Shown here: one piece after another, positions 28,091 through 36,432 of the stretch
Numbering within the stretch: the first letter of the stretch is position 1
How the letters are laid out: each line of letters starts with the position of its first letter
Assembly: GCA_026388255.1 (NCBI GenBank)
Contig: JAPLKC010000080.1
Location: forward strand, 1-64,000
Source of the DNA: Pseudomonadota bacterium
GTDB lineage: Bacteria; Desulfobacterota; Syntrophorhabdia; Syntrophorhabdales; Syntrophorhabdaceae
Reading direction: 5' to 3'
Length of the DNA: 64,000 nucleotides
Program-made: the position numbers and the translations under genes
The notes under the pieces: generated by a model
Databases searched by the model: none
What the model was told of the DNA's origin: nothing
What the model saw: the letters and a program-made list of their open reading frames with translations, nothing else

Positions 28091-28262
28091 GTATCATCTT
28101 TACAAAGGGAAACAACTTTTTCAGGATACACCGGACAGAAACTGAAATTGGGTATTCATACCAACCACACGGCAAACGATTGGGAATAAAGAACTATTGA
28201 ATCCCTGCATAACTTTATGCCTCTTATGGGCTACAGTGTAGTTCAATAAGAGGTAACCACAT

Positions 28263-28526
28263 ATGGCTACAAACTCAGTTGTCCGTGTGCGTATCGATAA
28301 GCATATTAAAGCCCAAGCCAAAGCGGTGCTTGCTTCTATCGGGCTTATCGTTTCTGATGCTTTCCGTATGATGATGATTCGCATTGCGAACGAAAAGACC
28401 TTGCCTTTTGACCCCCTCGATCCCAATGACAAAATCATTGAAGCCATGAAGGCCGCCCGTCGCGGCGAGCTTGTTACGGCCGGAACCCCTGATCGCCTGT
28501 TCGAGAAACTCAATGCGGGAGATTAG
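28263..28526 (+). CDS. RelB/DinJ-family antitoxin
   Basis: 87 aa. The N-terminal ribbon-helix-helix (SVVRVRIDKHIKAQAKAVLA, then GLIVSDAFRMMMIRIA) is the DinJ DNA-binding part, and the C-terminal tail GELVTAGTPDRLFEKLNAGD would wrap the toxin. The reading frame is intact. It overlaps the start of the following YafQ-type toxin gene by 14 bp, the normal arrangement, but that toxin gene is broken, leaving this antitoxin an orphan. Alternative roles are autoregulation or neutralising a related toxin elsewhere. Confidence 0.88.
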   Translation: MATNSVVRVRIDKHIKAQAKAVLASIGLIVSDAFRMMMIRIANEKTLPFDPLDPNDKIIEAMKAARRGELVTAGTPDRLFEKLNAGD

Positions 28527-28756
28527 GTATGCCACACGCTTTAAGCGTGATTATAAGCGGGAAAAATCAGGGCGGCACAGTAAAATCATTGATGCCTTCT
28601 TGATGGAAGTTGTAAATTTGCTTGCCCCTGCCCCGCACCAACGTTGATCATCCGCTTCTTGGTGAATGGGCCGATCTAATCCTGATTTACCGCAAACCCG
28701 ACGATGAGCATCTTGATTTGGTCCGTCCCGGTTCGCACAGCCAGCTTGGTTTGTGA
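28513..28756 (+). pseudogene. broken YafQ-type mRNA interferase toxin gene
   Basis: The first frame gives REIRYATRFKRDYKREKSGR and on to a TGA at 28645-28647. In the +1 frame from 28646 the protein resumes as DHPLLGEWAD followed directly by LILIYRKPDDEHLDLVRPGS and ends at TGA 28754-28756. Compared with YafQ (WADYRDCHIKPDLVLIYRKPDDE...) about nine residues carrying the catalytic His/Asp region are deleted. Frameshift plus deletion make it non-functional. Confidence 0.82.
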
Positions 28757-28823
28757 TGTTTCATGTCCGACAGGCCTGACTTTTTTGTGTTGACTTTAAT
28801 CGAATACTAAACAATATTAATGC

Positions 28824-29345
28824 ATGGATATGCTCATCCTCATTGACTCTGAAGACAACATCGCTGGTTATGATGAAAAAGAAAAATGCCATCTTATACC
28901 CACAAAGCTTCATCGCGCATTTTCCATATTTATTATCAATTCAAAAGGCGAAATGCTCATCCATAAAAGAAGCGGATTAAAGGATACATGGCCCGGATTC
29001 TGGACAAATTCTTGCTGCTCCCATCCAAGAAAGGGGGAAGACCTGGAGAATGCTACGCAAAGAAGGCTCATGGAAGAGATGGGGTTTATATGCCCACTGA
29101 AATATCTTTTTAAATTCCAGTATAAATTGGATTACGACAAAAAATATGGAGAAAATGAAGTTGATCACGTTTTTATCGGTTTTTATGATGGCCCATTAAA
29201 ACCGGACAAAGATGAGATAGAGGAATGGAAATTCATCGGCATAGACTCATTGCTGGAAGATGTGGATAATCATCCTGCAAACTATACCCCATGGTTTATG
29301 AAAGCGCTTCCTGAAGTAATTAAGTCATATCCGATAAAGCATTAA
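28824..29345 (+). CDS. idi: isopentenyl-diphosphate delta-isomerase, type 1
   Basis: 173 aa Nudix-fold enzyme that interconverts isopentenyl and dimethylallyl diphosphate. The catalytic Cys is in WTNSCCSHPR and the catalytic Glu in ENEVDHVFIGF. The Nudix-like helix is RRLMEEMGF. Metal-binding His are present in LHRAFSIF and SHPR. Length is normal for the bacterial enzyme. It is followed by an RsbRD-domain gene after 8 bp, suggesting a transcript of three genes. No other isoprenoid gene is near. Confidence 0.93.
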   Translation: MDMLILIDSEDNIAGYDEKEKCHLIPTKLHRAFSIFIINSKGEMLIHKRSGLKDTWPGFWTNSCCSHPRKGEDLENATQRRLMEEMGFICPLKYLFKFQYKLDYDKKYGENEVDHVFIGFYDGPLKPDKDEIEEWKFIGIDSLLEDVDNHPANYTPWFMKALPEVIKSYPIKH

Positions 29346-29353
29346 AGATAAAA

Positions 29354-29863
29354 ATGGTTATCGAAGAACTTCTATCAAGCAAAAAAAATCATATCATCAA
29401 AAGATGTTTAAGCCTGATTATGGAAACTTATCCGCCTGGATCATCAGGGGTTTTTGAAAATTCTGAGGACAGGTTTCAAAATCCTGTAGGTTTCACAATT
29501 CGTAATGAAATGGAGCATGTCTACAACGAACTTGCTGGAAAAATGGATATGAACAGGCTCAACAATGCCCTGGAAAATATTATCAAAATCAGGGCTGTTC
29601 AGGACTTCGCACCATCTGAGGCAATATCATTTGTTTTCCTTTTAAAAAAGGCGATAATGGAAGAAATAACAAAGGACGGATTTGAAGGGACAAGCAGCAT
29701 GAAACCGGGGGGCGGAAACAAAGAGACGGAAACCCTGGAGGGGTTGCTTCAATTAGAAGAAAGAATAGACAGGATTGCCCTTCTATCTTTCGATATTTAC
29801 ATGAAATGCCGGGAAAAGGTTCACGAAATAAGACTGAAAGAGATAAAACGCACAATACGCTAA
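29354..29863 (+). CDS. RsbRD N-terminal domain-like protein
   Basis: 169 aa, helical, resembling the stand-alone RsbRD N-terminal (globin-like sensor) domain: IIKRCLSLIMETYPPGSSGV, DRFQNPVGFTIRNEMEHVYN and APSEAISFVFLLKKAI. Such proteins are often encoded next to dsrMK in sulfate-reducing bacteria (from memory), and here dsrMK lies about 2.6 kb upstream. A heme or small-molecule sensing role is possible but no ligand residue can be named. Gly-rich loop KPGGGNKETETLEG around residue 120 separates two helical parts. Confidence 0.75.
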   Translation: MVIEELLSSKKNHIIKRCLSLIMETYPPGSSGVFENSEDRFQNPVGFTIRNEMEHVYNELAGKMDMNRLNNALENIIKIRAVQDFAPSEAISFVFLLKKAIMEEITKDGFEGTSSMKPGGGNKETETLEGLLQLEERIDRIALLSFDIYMKCREKVHEIRLKEIKRTIR

Positions 29864-29880
29864 TATTATAGGGTATTTAT

Positions 29881-30732
29881 ATGGTTGAAAATAATTCAAC
29901 ACTCAATGCTCAAAACTCAAAACTGGTTCTCGGTCTTGTCGGTTCACCCAGGAGACTGGGAAACTGCGAGGTATTTATAAAGGAAATTTCAAACCAATTG
30001 AACGTCAATCACAGGCTTAAGCTTATCAGACTGCCGGCACTCAATATTCTGCCCTGCAATGCCTGTTATGGATGTATTATGGACAAGCCGTGCCCCAATG
30101 AAGACGATATGGCGTTCCTTTTATCACAGATAGTTGAAGCTGACGCAATAATTATGGCTTCACCCATATATTACCTCGGTGCGCACAGCATCTTCAAAAG
30201 GATACTGGACCGGGGCTTCCTTTTCTTTACCGTGCTTGAAAAAACATACGGCAAACCATGCATACTGATAAATACTTACGGGATTGAGGGGCGTATAGGC
30301 GCTGCCCCACACGCCCTTATGACGTTTGCAGCCTTCCTTGGACTGGACATCAAGGCAAGTATAAACATCAGGGCAGCCCTGCCGGGAGAGATTCTGATGT
30401 CGGAGGAAGGAAGACAAAAAGCGGGAATGCTTGCGGAAGTTCTTTCTTCAGATAAAAGAATGAAAAATGAAGACGGCTGCCCCTTCTGCGGCTGTGAGAT
30501 TGTGAGGATGGAACAGGGAAAATTCATCTGCGCCCTCTGCCATGGTTACTTTGTTATAGATAATCAAGGTAAGACAATAAAAATAAAAGACGGCGGTGTT
30601 CTCGGGACAGTGGAACACATGCTCAAGCACAAAGAATGGCTTCGAGGTATGAAGGACAGATTTCTCCAGAATAAAAAAGAAATTGTCAAGACGATTGCCG
30701 GTTATAAGGATATCGGGGAGTGGATCAAGTAG
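29881..30732 (+). CDS. NADPH-dependent FMN reductase-like flavoprotein with C-terminal zinc ribbon
   Basis: 283 aa. A flavodoxin-like domain starts LVLGLVGSPRRLGNCEVFI and includes the FMN loop ASPIYYLGAHSIFKR. The segment NILPCNACYGCIMDKPCPNEDD resembles the cysteine motif of iron-sulfur flavoproteins, which bind a [4Fe-4S] cluster. The C-terminus adds CPFCGCEI...CALCHGYF, a zinc-ribbon-like pair. It may shuttle electrons between ferredoxin-type donors and an unknown acceptor. It follows the RsbRD-like gene by 17 bp. Shine-Dalgarno is weak. Confidence 0.83.
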   Translation: MVENNSTLNAQNSKLVLGLVGSPRRLGNCEVFIKEISNQLNVNHRLKLIRLPALNILPCNACYGCIMDKPCPNEDDMAFLLSQIVEADAIIMASPIYYLGAHSIFKRILDRGFLFFTVLEKTYGKPCILINTYGIEGRIGAAPHALMTFAAFLGLDIKASINIRAALPGEILMSEEGRQKAGMLAEVLSSDKRMKNEDGCPFCGCEIVRMEQGKFICALCHGYFVIDNQGKTIKIKDGGVLGTVEHMLKHKEWLRGMKDRFLQNKKEIVKTIAGYKDIGEWIK

Positions 30733-30806
30733 CAAATGACCATTTTTACCGGATACAGTTCTTGACATTGACTTTTGTTCATTGTTGTGATAAAAAAACA
30801 AGATGT

Positions 30807-30883
30807 GGTGGGTGTAGCTCAACGGTTAGAGCATCAGGCTGTGGTCCTGGGGGTTGAGGGTTCGAGACCCTTCATCCACCCCA
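30807..30883 (+). tRNA. tRNA-His (anticodon GTG)
   Basis: Full cloverleaf: acceptor GTGGGTG (30808-30814) pairs with CATCCAC (30873-30879), the His-specific G-1 (30807) opposes discriminator C 30880, and CCA is encoded (30881-30883). The anticodon GTG is at 30841-30843 in loop CTGTGGT. The T-arm GAGGG-TTCGAGA-CCCTT is normal. Confidence 0.96.
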
Positions 30884-30990
30884 ATAATCTCCTATAAAAT
30901 TCATATTTTCTTGTGTACCACCTTGTAAAATTAACAAGGATTATTCTTAATAGGGGATTGAGATTTTTTGTATAAAGTCTTCAGGAATTT

Positions 30991-31665
30991 ATGGTACATT
31001 TTCCCGGAAAAAATGCAAATAAATCACCAAAACTACTACCAATAGCGGATATAACAATGATATTACTTATACGGCATGGAGAAACAACAGGCAATCGTAA
31101 AGATGTGATCCTCGGTCAAAAAGATTACCCCCTTACGGAAAAAGGGATAAATTCATCAGAAAGGCTTGCCGGACTTGTATCACAATACAATAACGGGATT
31201 ATCCTTACTTCACCGCTTGGGCGCGCGCAGGCTACCGCAACCATCTTTTCAAATAGAACAGGCTGGCCGATATTTATAGTTGAGGGGATGATAGAACTCT
31301 CATGCGGTGAATGGGAAGGCATGTCACGCAAAGATGTTGCCCCTGAGAGGCTTTTTCTACGCACCACATGGACCGACACACCGCCTGGAGGCGAATGCTA
31401 CAAGGAAGCCGAAACCCGTGTAGGCTCGGTCATTAATGCAATAAGGGAGATCAAAGAATACGAGACATTCGCCGTTATCGGTCATGCATCCGTCAACAGG
31501 GTCTTTCTTAAGCTCTGGCTTGGGTTTGAACCTTCACAGGCCATGACCGTGGGACAGCATCATGAAACCATCTATTTGCTTGGCAATAATGGTAAAACTG
31601 ATTGGATTAACATTCGAGGGGAACGCGGCGTTGAACATTTCGACGGCAATATGCTCCCCCCGTGA
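30991..31665 (+). CDS. histidine phosphatase family protein (phosphoglycerate mutase-like)
   Basis: 224 aa. The RHG motif LLIRHGETTGNR supplies the phospho-His. The partner LTSPLGRAQATA Arg, the Glu in ELSCGEWEGM and the second His in VIGHASVNRVFL complete the active site. Members hydrolyse diverse phosphomonoesters, including alpha-ribazole phosphate, and the substrate cannot be read from sequence. ATG 30991 has AGGA upstream, but the conserved domain starts only at residue 23 (ATG 31057), so a shorter 202-aa form is possible. Confidence 0.88.
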   Translation: MVHFPGKNANKSPKLLPIADITMILLIRHGETTGNRKDVILGQKDYPLTEKGINSSERLAGLVSQYNNGIILTSPLGRAQATATIFSNRTGWPIFIVEGMIELSCGEWEGMSRKDVAPERLFLRTTWTDTPPGGECYKEAETRVGSVINAIREIKEYETFAVIGHASVNRVFLKLWLGFEPSQAMTVGQHHETIYLLGNNGKTDWINIRGERGVEHFDGNMLPP

Positions 31666-31706
31666 AAAAGTACAATAACCGCATGGGCGAACCAGTGAAC
31701 TTTTGC

Positions 31707-32582
31707 CTAACTCATCCTTGCGAGGACATCATCAAGAGAACCCCGGAATGGGCCCGGAGTCTCCATCTTTATTGAGGCAAGGGCTACGGCAAATCTTAAC
31801 GATTCATGTACATCGTGATCTATTCTCCAGGCCAGATAGGCTCCCATCGTTGTATCACCGCGACCGGTTCTGCCGTGAGCGCTTTTGTTTGAATATTTTT
31901 CAAAATATGTTTGTCCCCTGTAACGGACAAACACACCGTCCGAGCGGGTTATCATCGTCTCAGCGCTTCCCCAGCCTTCAACTATAGCGGCTGCCTCATG
32001 CAGATCATCTGTCCCCGTCAGTATTTCTGCTTCAACAACATCGAGCTTGACTGCATCGACAAGGCTTGTCATTTCTTTCTTTACAGGTGCATCTTTGAAA
32101 TGGATCACCCCTGTTGTCCTATCGACCTGGCGCACGATATTCTGCATATCCATTGACAGTCGAGGTGTACGACTCCTCAACTGTCGTATGAATTCCAGAG
32201 TAAATTCCTGGTCGGTCAAGGCGCCAAGGTGCATCAGCCGGGATTCTATTGAAGGCATCTGTTCAATCTCAAAGAATCCCGCGTTTTTGGTCTGATAAAT
32301 CAGCCTTTCGTCCATATTATCGGTCTGGTGGACAACACGCATATGCGTGGTCTCAGGAGTATTCAGGAGAAAAACGTCTACACCTGCCGCCTTCAATTGT
32401 GTCAGTATATACTCATCCTGTCCGGACATTTTCGTGATTACGGCGATTTTCTTTTTCGTCGGCGCTGCTGCAAGGGCTCCGAAGAATGGCGCGCCCCCGG
32501 GTACTCCGGAAGAAGACCCCTCTGCGGCTTCAATGTCATCGATTGTTACATGGCCAACAAACACCAGATCGTAGTTGTTCAT
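31707..32582 (-). CDS. PfkB-family sugar/nucleoside kinase
   Basis: 291 aa. It starts with YDLVFVGHVTIDDI and the glycine-rich VPGGAPFFGALAAA. The C-terminal PfkB signature GRTGRGDTTMGAYLAWR has the catalytic Asp in GRGD. Family members phosphorylate a hydroxymethyl group of sugars, nucleosides or aldonic acids with ATP; the substrate is not assignable. The strong AGGAGG (about 11 bp before ATG 32582) is preferred over the ATG at 32624, which has no site. Stands alone, convergent with the phosphatase gene. Confidence 0.88.
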   Translation of the reverse strand: MNNYDLVFVGHVTIDDIEAAEGSSSGVPGGAPFFGALAAAPTKKKIAVITKMSGQDEYILTQLKAAGVDVFLLNTPETTHMRVVHQTDNMDERLIYQTKNAGFFEIEQMPSIESRLMHLGALTDQEFTLEFIRQLRSRTPRLSMDMQNIVRQVDRTTGVIHFKDAPVKKEMTSLVDAVKLDVVEAEILTGTDDLHEAAAIVEGWGSAETMITRSDGVFVRYRGQTYFEKYSNKSAHGRTGRGDTTMGAYLAWRIDHDVHESLRFAVALASIKMETPGPFRGSLDDVLARMS

Positions 32583-32832
32583 TTCAGATTTTACCTCCTG
32601 AGACAATTCAGTATTCTTCAACATGTTCTATCAGAATATCTTTTTTTACATTTTTACACAGGCTCAGCAATTTTGCAAGCCGGCACTGCAATCTTTCCCT
32701 AAAACAAACAAATGACCTTATAAACAAAGCTATAAAATCGTTTGCTTATAACAAACCGACTCTGATATGATTAAAAAAGGTAAAAATGTTGCATTGCCGG
32801 TGATATACGGTTTCAAATTAAGGAGGTAGGCC

Positions 32833-33645
32833 ATGGAGAGCAAGATTGCAGATACCCTTAAGCTCAAGTTTAACCCGGTAGCGATTATATGGACCGATGA
32901 AAAACCTGAAAAGGCAATTCAGTTCAAAAAAGGGAAGGTTTCCTGTGTAATGTATCTTTTTTCCGCTGCTGCAAAAGGCAAGACTGCCGTTGTAGATAGT
33001 GAGACCTTTGGTTGTTTCGGGGGTGGTACAGGCCTTGGTTTTTCAAACCAGTATGTCAATTTTCCGGGCGGTCTTGAATGCTTTTACCATTTCCTTTCAA
33101 CAGGAAACGAAAAATTCGAGAAAGGGAAAGGGGTTGCAAGGGAGATTGGAAAGTTTTTAAAAAAAGAGTTTCTGGAAGACTTCCTCCAGGGAGAACGTTA
33201 TCAGAAATCGCCGGAGTTGGTAAAGAAATTCGTTGACCTCCTCCCTATGATGCAAATCCCCAAAAAATACGTGTTGTTTAAGCCCCTCAAGGACGTTGAT
33301 CCTGCCAAGGAAGAGCCTGTTACCGTTGTGTTCACGGCAAATCCGGATCAGCTCTCCGCCCTTGTTGTGCTTGCAAATTTTAACAGGGAAAGCAACGAGA
33401 GTGTCATAGTCCCCTTTGGCGCCGGTTGTCAGGTCATAGGCATATACCCTTACAGGGAGGCAAAGTCTGAGAACCCGAGGGCGGTAATCGGACTTATTGA
33501 TATCTCAACACGGAAAAATCTCAAAAGGATGGGAAGAGACCTCTTTACCTTTGCCATGCCCCTCAAGATGTTTGAAGAGATGGAAGAGAGCGTGGAAGAC
33601 AGCTTTTTGCAGAGGACTACCTGGAAATCCCTTACAGAAATTTAA
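32833..33645 (+). CDS. DUF169 family protein
   Basis: 270 aa DUF169 protein. Typical segments are LKLKFNPVAIIWTDEKPE (start), CVMYLFSAAAKGKTAVVD, CFGGGTGLGF and FGAGCQVIGIYPYREA. The family is widespread in anaerobes with no settled function; conserved Cys residues (C38, C61, C199 regions) suggest a metal or redox ligand. AAGGAGG precedes the ATG. It overlaps convergently by 14 bp with the DUF2752 gene, so no terminator fits between them. Confidence 0.85.
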   Translation: MESKIADTLKLKFNPVAIIWTDEKPEKAIQFKKGKVSCVMYLFSAAAKGKTAVVDSETFGCFGGGTGLGFSNQYVNFPGGLECFYHFLSTGNEKFEKGKGVAREIGKFLKKEFLEDFLQGERYQKSPELVKKFVDLLPMMQIPKKYVLFKPLKDVDPAKEEPVTVVFTANPDQLSALVVLANFNRESNESVIVPFGAGCQVIGIYPYREAKSENPRAVIGLIDISTRKNLKRMGRDLFTFAMPLKMFEEMEESVEDSFLQRTTWKSLTEI

Positions 33646-34033
33646 AAACTTTGAACACCAACCAGTAAGAAAGAGCTAAGGACAGGACGATAATAAAGAA
33701 TGATTTCATGAGGTTTATAGCGCGCGACGGCTGTCTTTTTATGTATGCATCGGGGAAAAGGCTTATGACAAGGATGAAGATAAGAAAAAAAGAGAAGGGG
33801 TTAAAACACGCTGCATCCCATATATCGCCCTGAATTATCGAGAGGAGTGAGTGCGTCATACCGCAGCCGGGGCAGGGAATACCCGTTATCAGTCTGAACG
33901 GGCAGGCAGCAAACCCCAGGATACTGATAATTTTCCCGGCTGGGACAATTGAGGCGTAGTGAAAGAAAAGGAGGGCGACCAAGCCTGACAGAGCCAGGAA
34001 TGAGATGTTCCTTGGTATCAAGTATGGTTTCAT
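33632..34033 (-). CDS. DUF2752 membrane protein
   Basis: 133 aa with three to four hydrophobic helices and the family signature CPFRLITGIPCPGCGMTHSL near residues 44-63. Function of the family is unknown; the CPGCG motif could bind metal at the membrane. It overlaps the preceding DUF4234 gene by 4 bp, so they are co-translated, and this pairing is common in Gram-negative genomes (from memory). Confidence 0.85.
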   Translation of the reverse strand: MKPYLIPRNISFLALSGLVALLFFHYASIVPAGKIISILGFAACPFRLITGIPCPGCGMTHSLLSIIQGDIWDAACFNPFSFFLIFILVISLFPDAYIKRQPSRAINLMKSFFIIVLSLALSYWLVFKVFKFL

Positions 34034-34413
34034 TTTTTCCCGAAAAGCCTGTTGATCTCATCCTGCTGAACCGCATCGGCTACTATGTTTAATCCGAAAA
34101 TAGCAAGAACAACACTCAATATATGGAGATTGTTCGAAATTGGCCTACCGAGCCTCTTTTGCACTTCCATGATTGACTGTGCAAGAATATACTCATAATA
34201 AATATGATAAATACCGCAAGTAATAATGGTTAAGAGAAACCATTTCCAGAAATTGTATTTCGCCTCTTCAAGGAGATAGTTTACAGCCCTCATCTCCCGT
34301 GCCTGCCAGAAAAGGTAGTAGATGCCGCATGTTATGATCGACAGGATGATATCTTTTACAATACTTGATGAATATTGCTCTGCCGCTGCCTGAAAATCTA
34401 AACGGTTTTCCAT
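34030..34413 (-). CDS. DUF4234 membrane protein
   Basis: 127 aa with two duplicated motifs, SIITCGIYYLFWQAREM and TIITCGIYHIYYEYILA, the defining repeat of DUF4234, each at the end of a membrane helix. A third helix (ILSVVLAIFGLNIVADAV) follows. Function unknown. First gene of a two-gene unit with the DUF2752 gene; GGAGG lies 6 bp before its ATG. Confidence 0.85.
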   Translation of the reverse strand: MENRLDFQAAAEQYSSSIVKDIILSIITCGIYYLFWQAREMRAVNYLLEEAKYNFWKWFLLTIITCGIYHIYYEYILAQSIMEVQKRLGRPISNNLHILSVVLAIFGLNIVADAVQQDEINRLFGKK

Positions 34414-34544
34414 GTGAAATCCTCCTGTTTTTTTATTTCTACACCTGACATAATAAGGTTACGTTCCCTTCAGTTTTTTGTCAATCATATTGGGGGATAC
34501 CCTCTCCTGTTAAAAGATAACAGCGAAGAAAGGATGTATACGAG

Positions 34545-35291
34545 CTATGCCTGCATTCTTGAAAACAAATAAGCCCCGATCACCATAATCACTGTTGCGA
34601 TCACCATAAGAACGGTGAAATCGGTAACCATCCCGAAGTGCGCTCCATTTATCAAGACCCCTCGAAGGCCGTCTACGCCATAAGAAAGAGGGTTGATGGA
34701 GGAGATAACTGCCACTGTTTTCGGCAGGCTTTGCATGGGGAATAACGCCCCGGAGAGAAAGAAGATGGGCATAATCAGGAAACTCATGATCAGTTGAAAA
34801 CCTTGCGTATCGTCGATAAGTGAGGCAATGGCCGTTCCAAGGGCTGTAAATATTATGGCTATCAATCCCATATATACGAGGGCAAGAGGCAGCAGGACGA
34901 GGTCTGTCGGTCTAAAACCGAAGATGAGAGACATAAAGAATACGATTACCCCTTGAATGACTGCAACGGTAGCACTACCGAGGGTTTTTCCGATCATGAT
35001 ATGGAGCCTTGATACAGGTGCAACCAGGATTTCTTTCAAAAACCCGAATTGTCTGTCCCACAGCACCTCAATACCCGAGAACGTTGCGGTAAAAAGGATA
35101 CTCATGGCAATGATGCCCGGCGCAAGAAATTGGATATAATTTCCTCCTCCTGCCTTGGCATATATCGGTCCGAAGCCGAATCCAAGGGCAACAAGAAAAA
35201 GGAGGGGTTGCCCGAGAGATCCTATAATCCTCGTTTTTGAACGGAAATACCGCTTTAGCTGTCTTATCCAGAGCACGTAGATTGCATTCAT
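34545..35291 (-). CDS. ABC-2 type exporter permease
   Basis: 248 aa integral membrane protein with about six helices and the ABC-2 signature region (FLKEILVAPVSRLHIMIGKTLG, about 90-110). ALFPMQSLPKTVAVISSINPLSYGVDGLR is the conserved C-terminal loop of DrrB-type permeases. With the adjacent ATPase it would export a lipid, polysaccharide or drug-like molecule. Its start overlaps the ATPase stop by 4 bp. Confidence 0.93.
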   Translation of the reverse strand: MNAIYVLWIRQLKRYFRSKTRIIGSLGQPLLFLVALGFGFGPIYAKAGGGNYIQFLAPGIIAMSILFTATFSGIEVLWDRQFGFLKEILVAPVSRLHIMIGKTLGSATVAVIQGVIVFFMSLIFGFRPTDLVLLPLALVYMGLIAIIFTALGTAIASLIDDTQGFQLIMSFLIMPIFFLSGALFPMQSLPKTVAVISSINPLSYGVDGLRGVLINGAHFGMVTDFTVLMVIATVIMVIGAYLFSRMQA

Positions 35292-36103
35292 CGGCCGTGC
35301 CCTCTGAAAAACTTCATATGCCTTCTCATTCTATCCATGTCGCTCGATTCTTCTTCCCGGATATCACGGCCTGTAAGGGCGATGAAGGCATCTTCGAGGG
35401 AAGCGGTATTTGTGTTTTTCTTTAACTCATCGAGCGTTCCCTGGACGACAATCCGGCCGTGGTCTATAATGGCTATACGCTGGGCTACCCGTTCCGCTTC
35501 CTCCATATAATGGGTGGTAAAAAAGACAGTTACCCCTTTTGCCCGGTTCAGTTCCCTGATATAATTCCAGATAAGGTTTCTTGTCTGCGGGTCGAGGCCA
35601 AGGGTGGGCTCGTCAAGGAATAAAATGTTCGGGTGATGGAGAAGACCCCTTGCAATCTCAAGCCTCCTTTTCATACCTCCTGAAAAACGTTTTACAAAGT
35701 CATCCTTCCGGTCCCACAGCTCGACAATGTTGAGGAGTTCTTTTATTCTCTGCCTTCTTGTGTCTTTCGATACCTTATAGAGTATGCCGTGGTATTCCAT
35801 ATTCTCATATGCGGTGAGATCTTCATCAAGACTCGGGTCCTGAAAAACAATGCCAAAGGTCTGGCGAACCTTATGGGGCGATGCAATAGGATTGTGCCCG
35901 TTCATGGAAATTTCCCCGCCTGTCGGGCGAAGCAGTGTGGTGAGCATCTTGATTGTGGTAGATTTGCCTGCACCGTTCGGACCAAGAAAGGCAAATATCT
36001 CCCCGGATTTCACGGTAAAAGAGATATTGTTAACTGCAAAAAACCCGTCGAAGGCCTTTGACAGATTGCTCACGGATATAATATCGTTATTATCTGTTTT
36101 CAT
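35288..36103 (-). CDS. ABC transporter ATP-binding protein (DrrA-like)
   Basis: 271 aa. Walker A GPNGAGKST, Q-loop FQDPSLDEDL, signature FSGGMKRRLEIARG, Walker B ILFLDEPTLGLD and the H-loop in TVFFTTHYMEEAE are all intact. The family powers ABC-2 exporters. ATG 36103 is preferred because AGAGG is 7 bp upstream; the frame extends six codons further without a better site. Upstream is a 330-bp AT-rich gap shared with the divergent hybrid kinase. Confidence 0.94.
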   Translation of the reverse strand: MKTDNNDIISVSNLSKAFDGFFAVNNISFTVKSGEIFAFLGPNGAGKSTTIKMLTTLLRPTGGEISMNGHNPIASPHKVRQTFGIVFQDPSLDEDLTAYENMEYHGILYKVSKDTRRQRIKELLNIVELWDRKDDFVKRFSGGMKRRLEIARGLLHHPNILFLDEPTLGLDPQTRNLIWNYIRELNRAKGVTVFFTTHYMEEAERVAQRIAIIDHGRIVVQGTLDELKKNTNTASLEDAFIALTGRDIREEESSDMDRMRRHMKFFRGHGR

Positions 36104-36432
36104 GTTGGTTCCTCTGCCCATATGTTTTAATACGTTTTACCGGATTTTCACAACGGGAAAATACAATTAATATAAATTTGGTGGACTTGCAAAAAGATTG
36201 CAAAACTGCCCTGTTCTTGCCGATCCGGTTAAATCAATGTGTCAGCAACAGCATGGTTTTTTGAAAATGATTGTACTTACAGGTAGTTCCCTGGCTGTAT
36301 GTTTTCATATATGTGCATTTTTTTCTTTACTTTTTCGATAATAATGTACATTATTTATCTTCACAAAAAAATATTGCCCGAACATGAACCGAGAGGGAGA
36401 AGACACTGGTAGGTAAACTGAAAAGGTATATT
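36104..36432. other. 329-bp divergent intergenic region
   Basis: AT-rich gap between the ABC exporter operon (leftward) and the hybrid kinase (rightward). It should hold both promoters. I do not see a convincing -35/-10 pair or repeat to name. Confidence 0.4.

Noticed and set aside
30762-30793. Promoter for tRNA-His
   Set aside because: TTGACA and TTGACT hexamers are present but no -10 has the right spacing, so I do not call a defined promoter.
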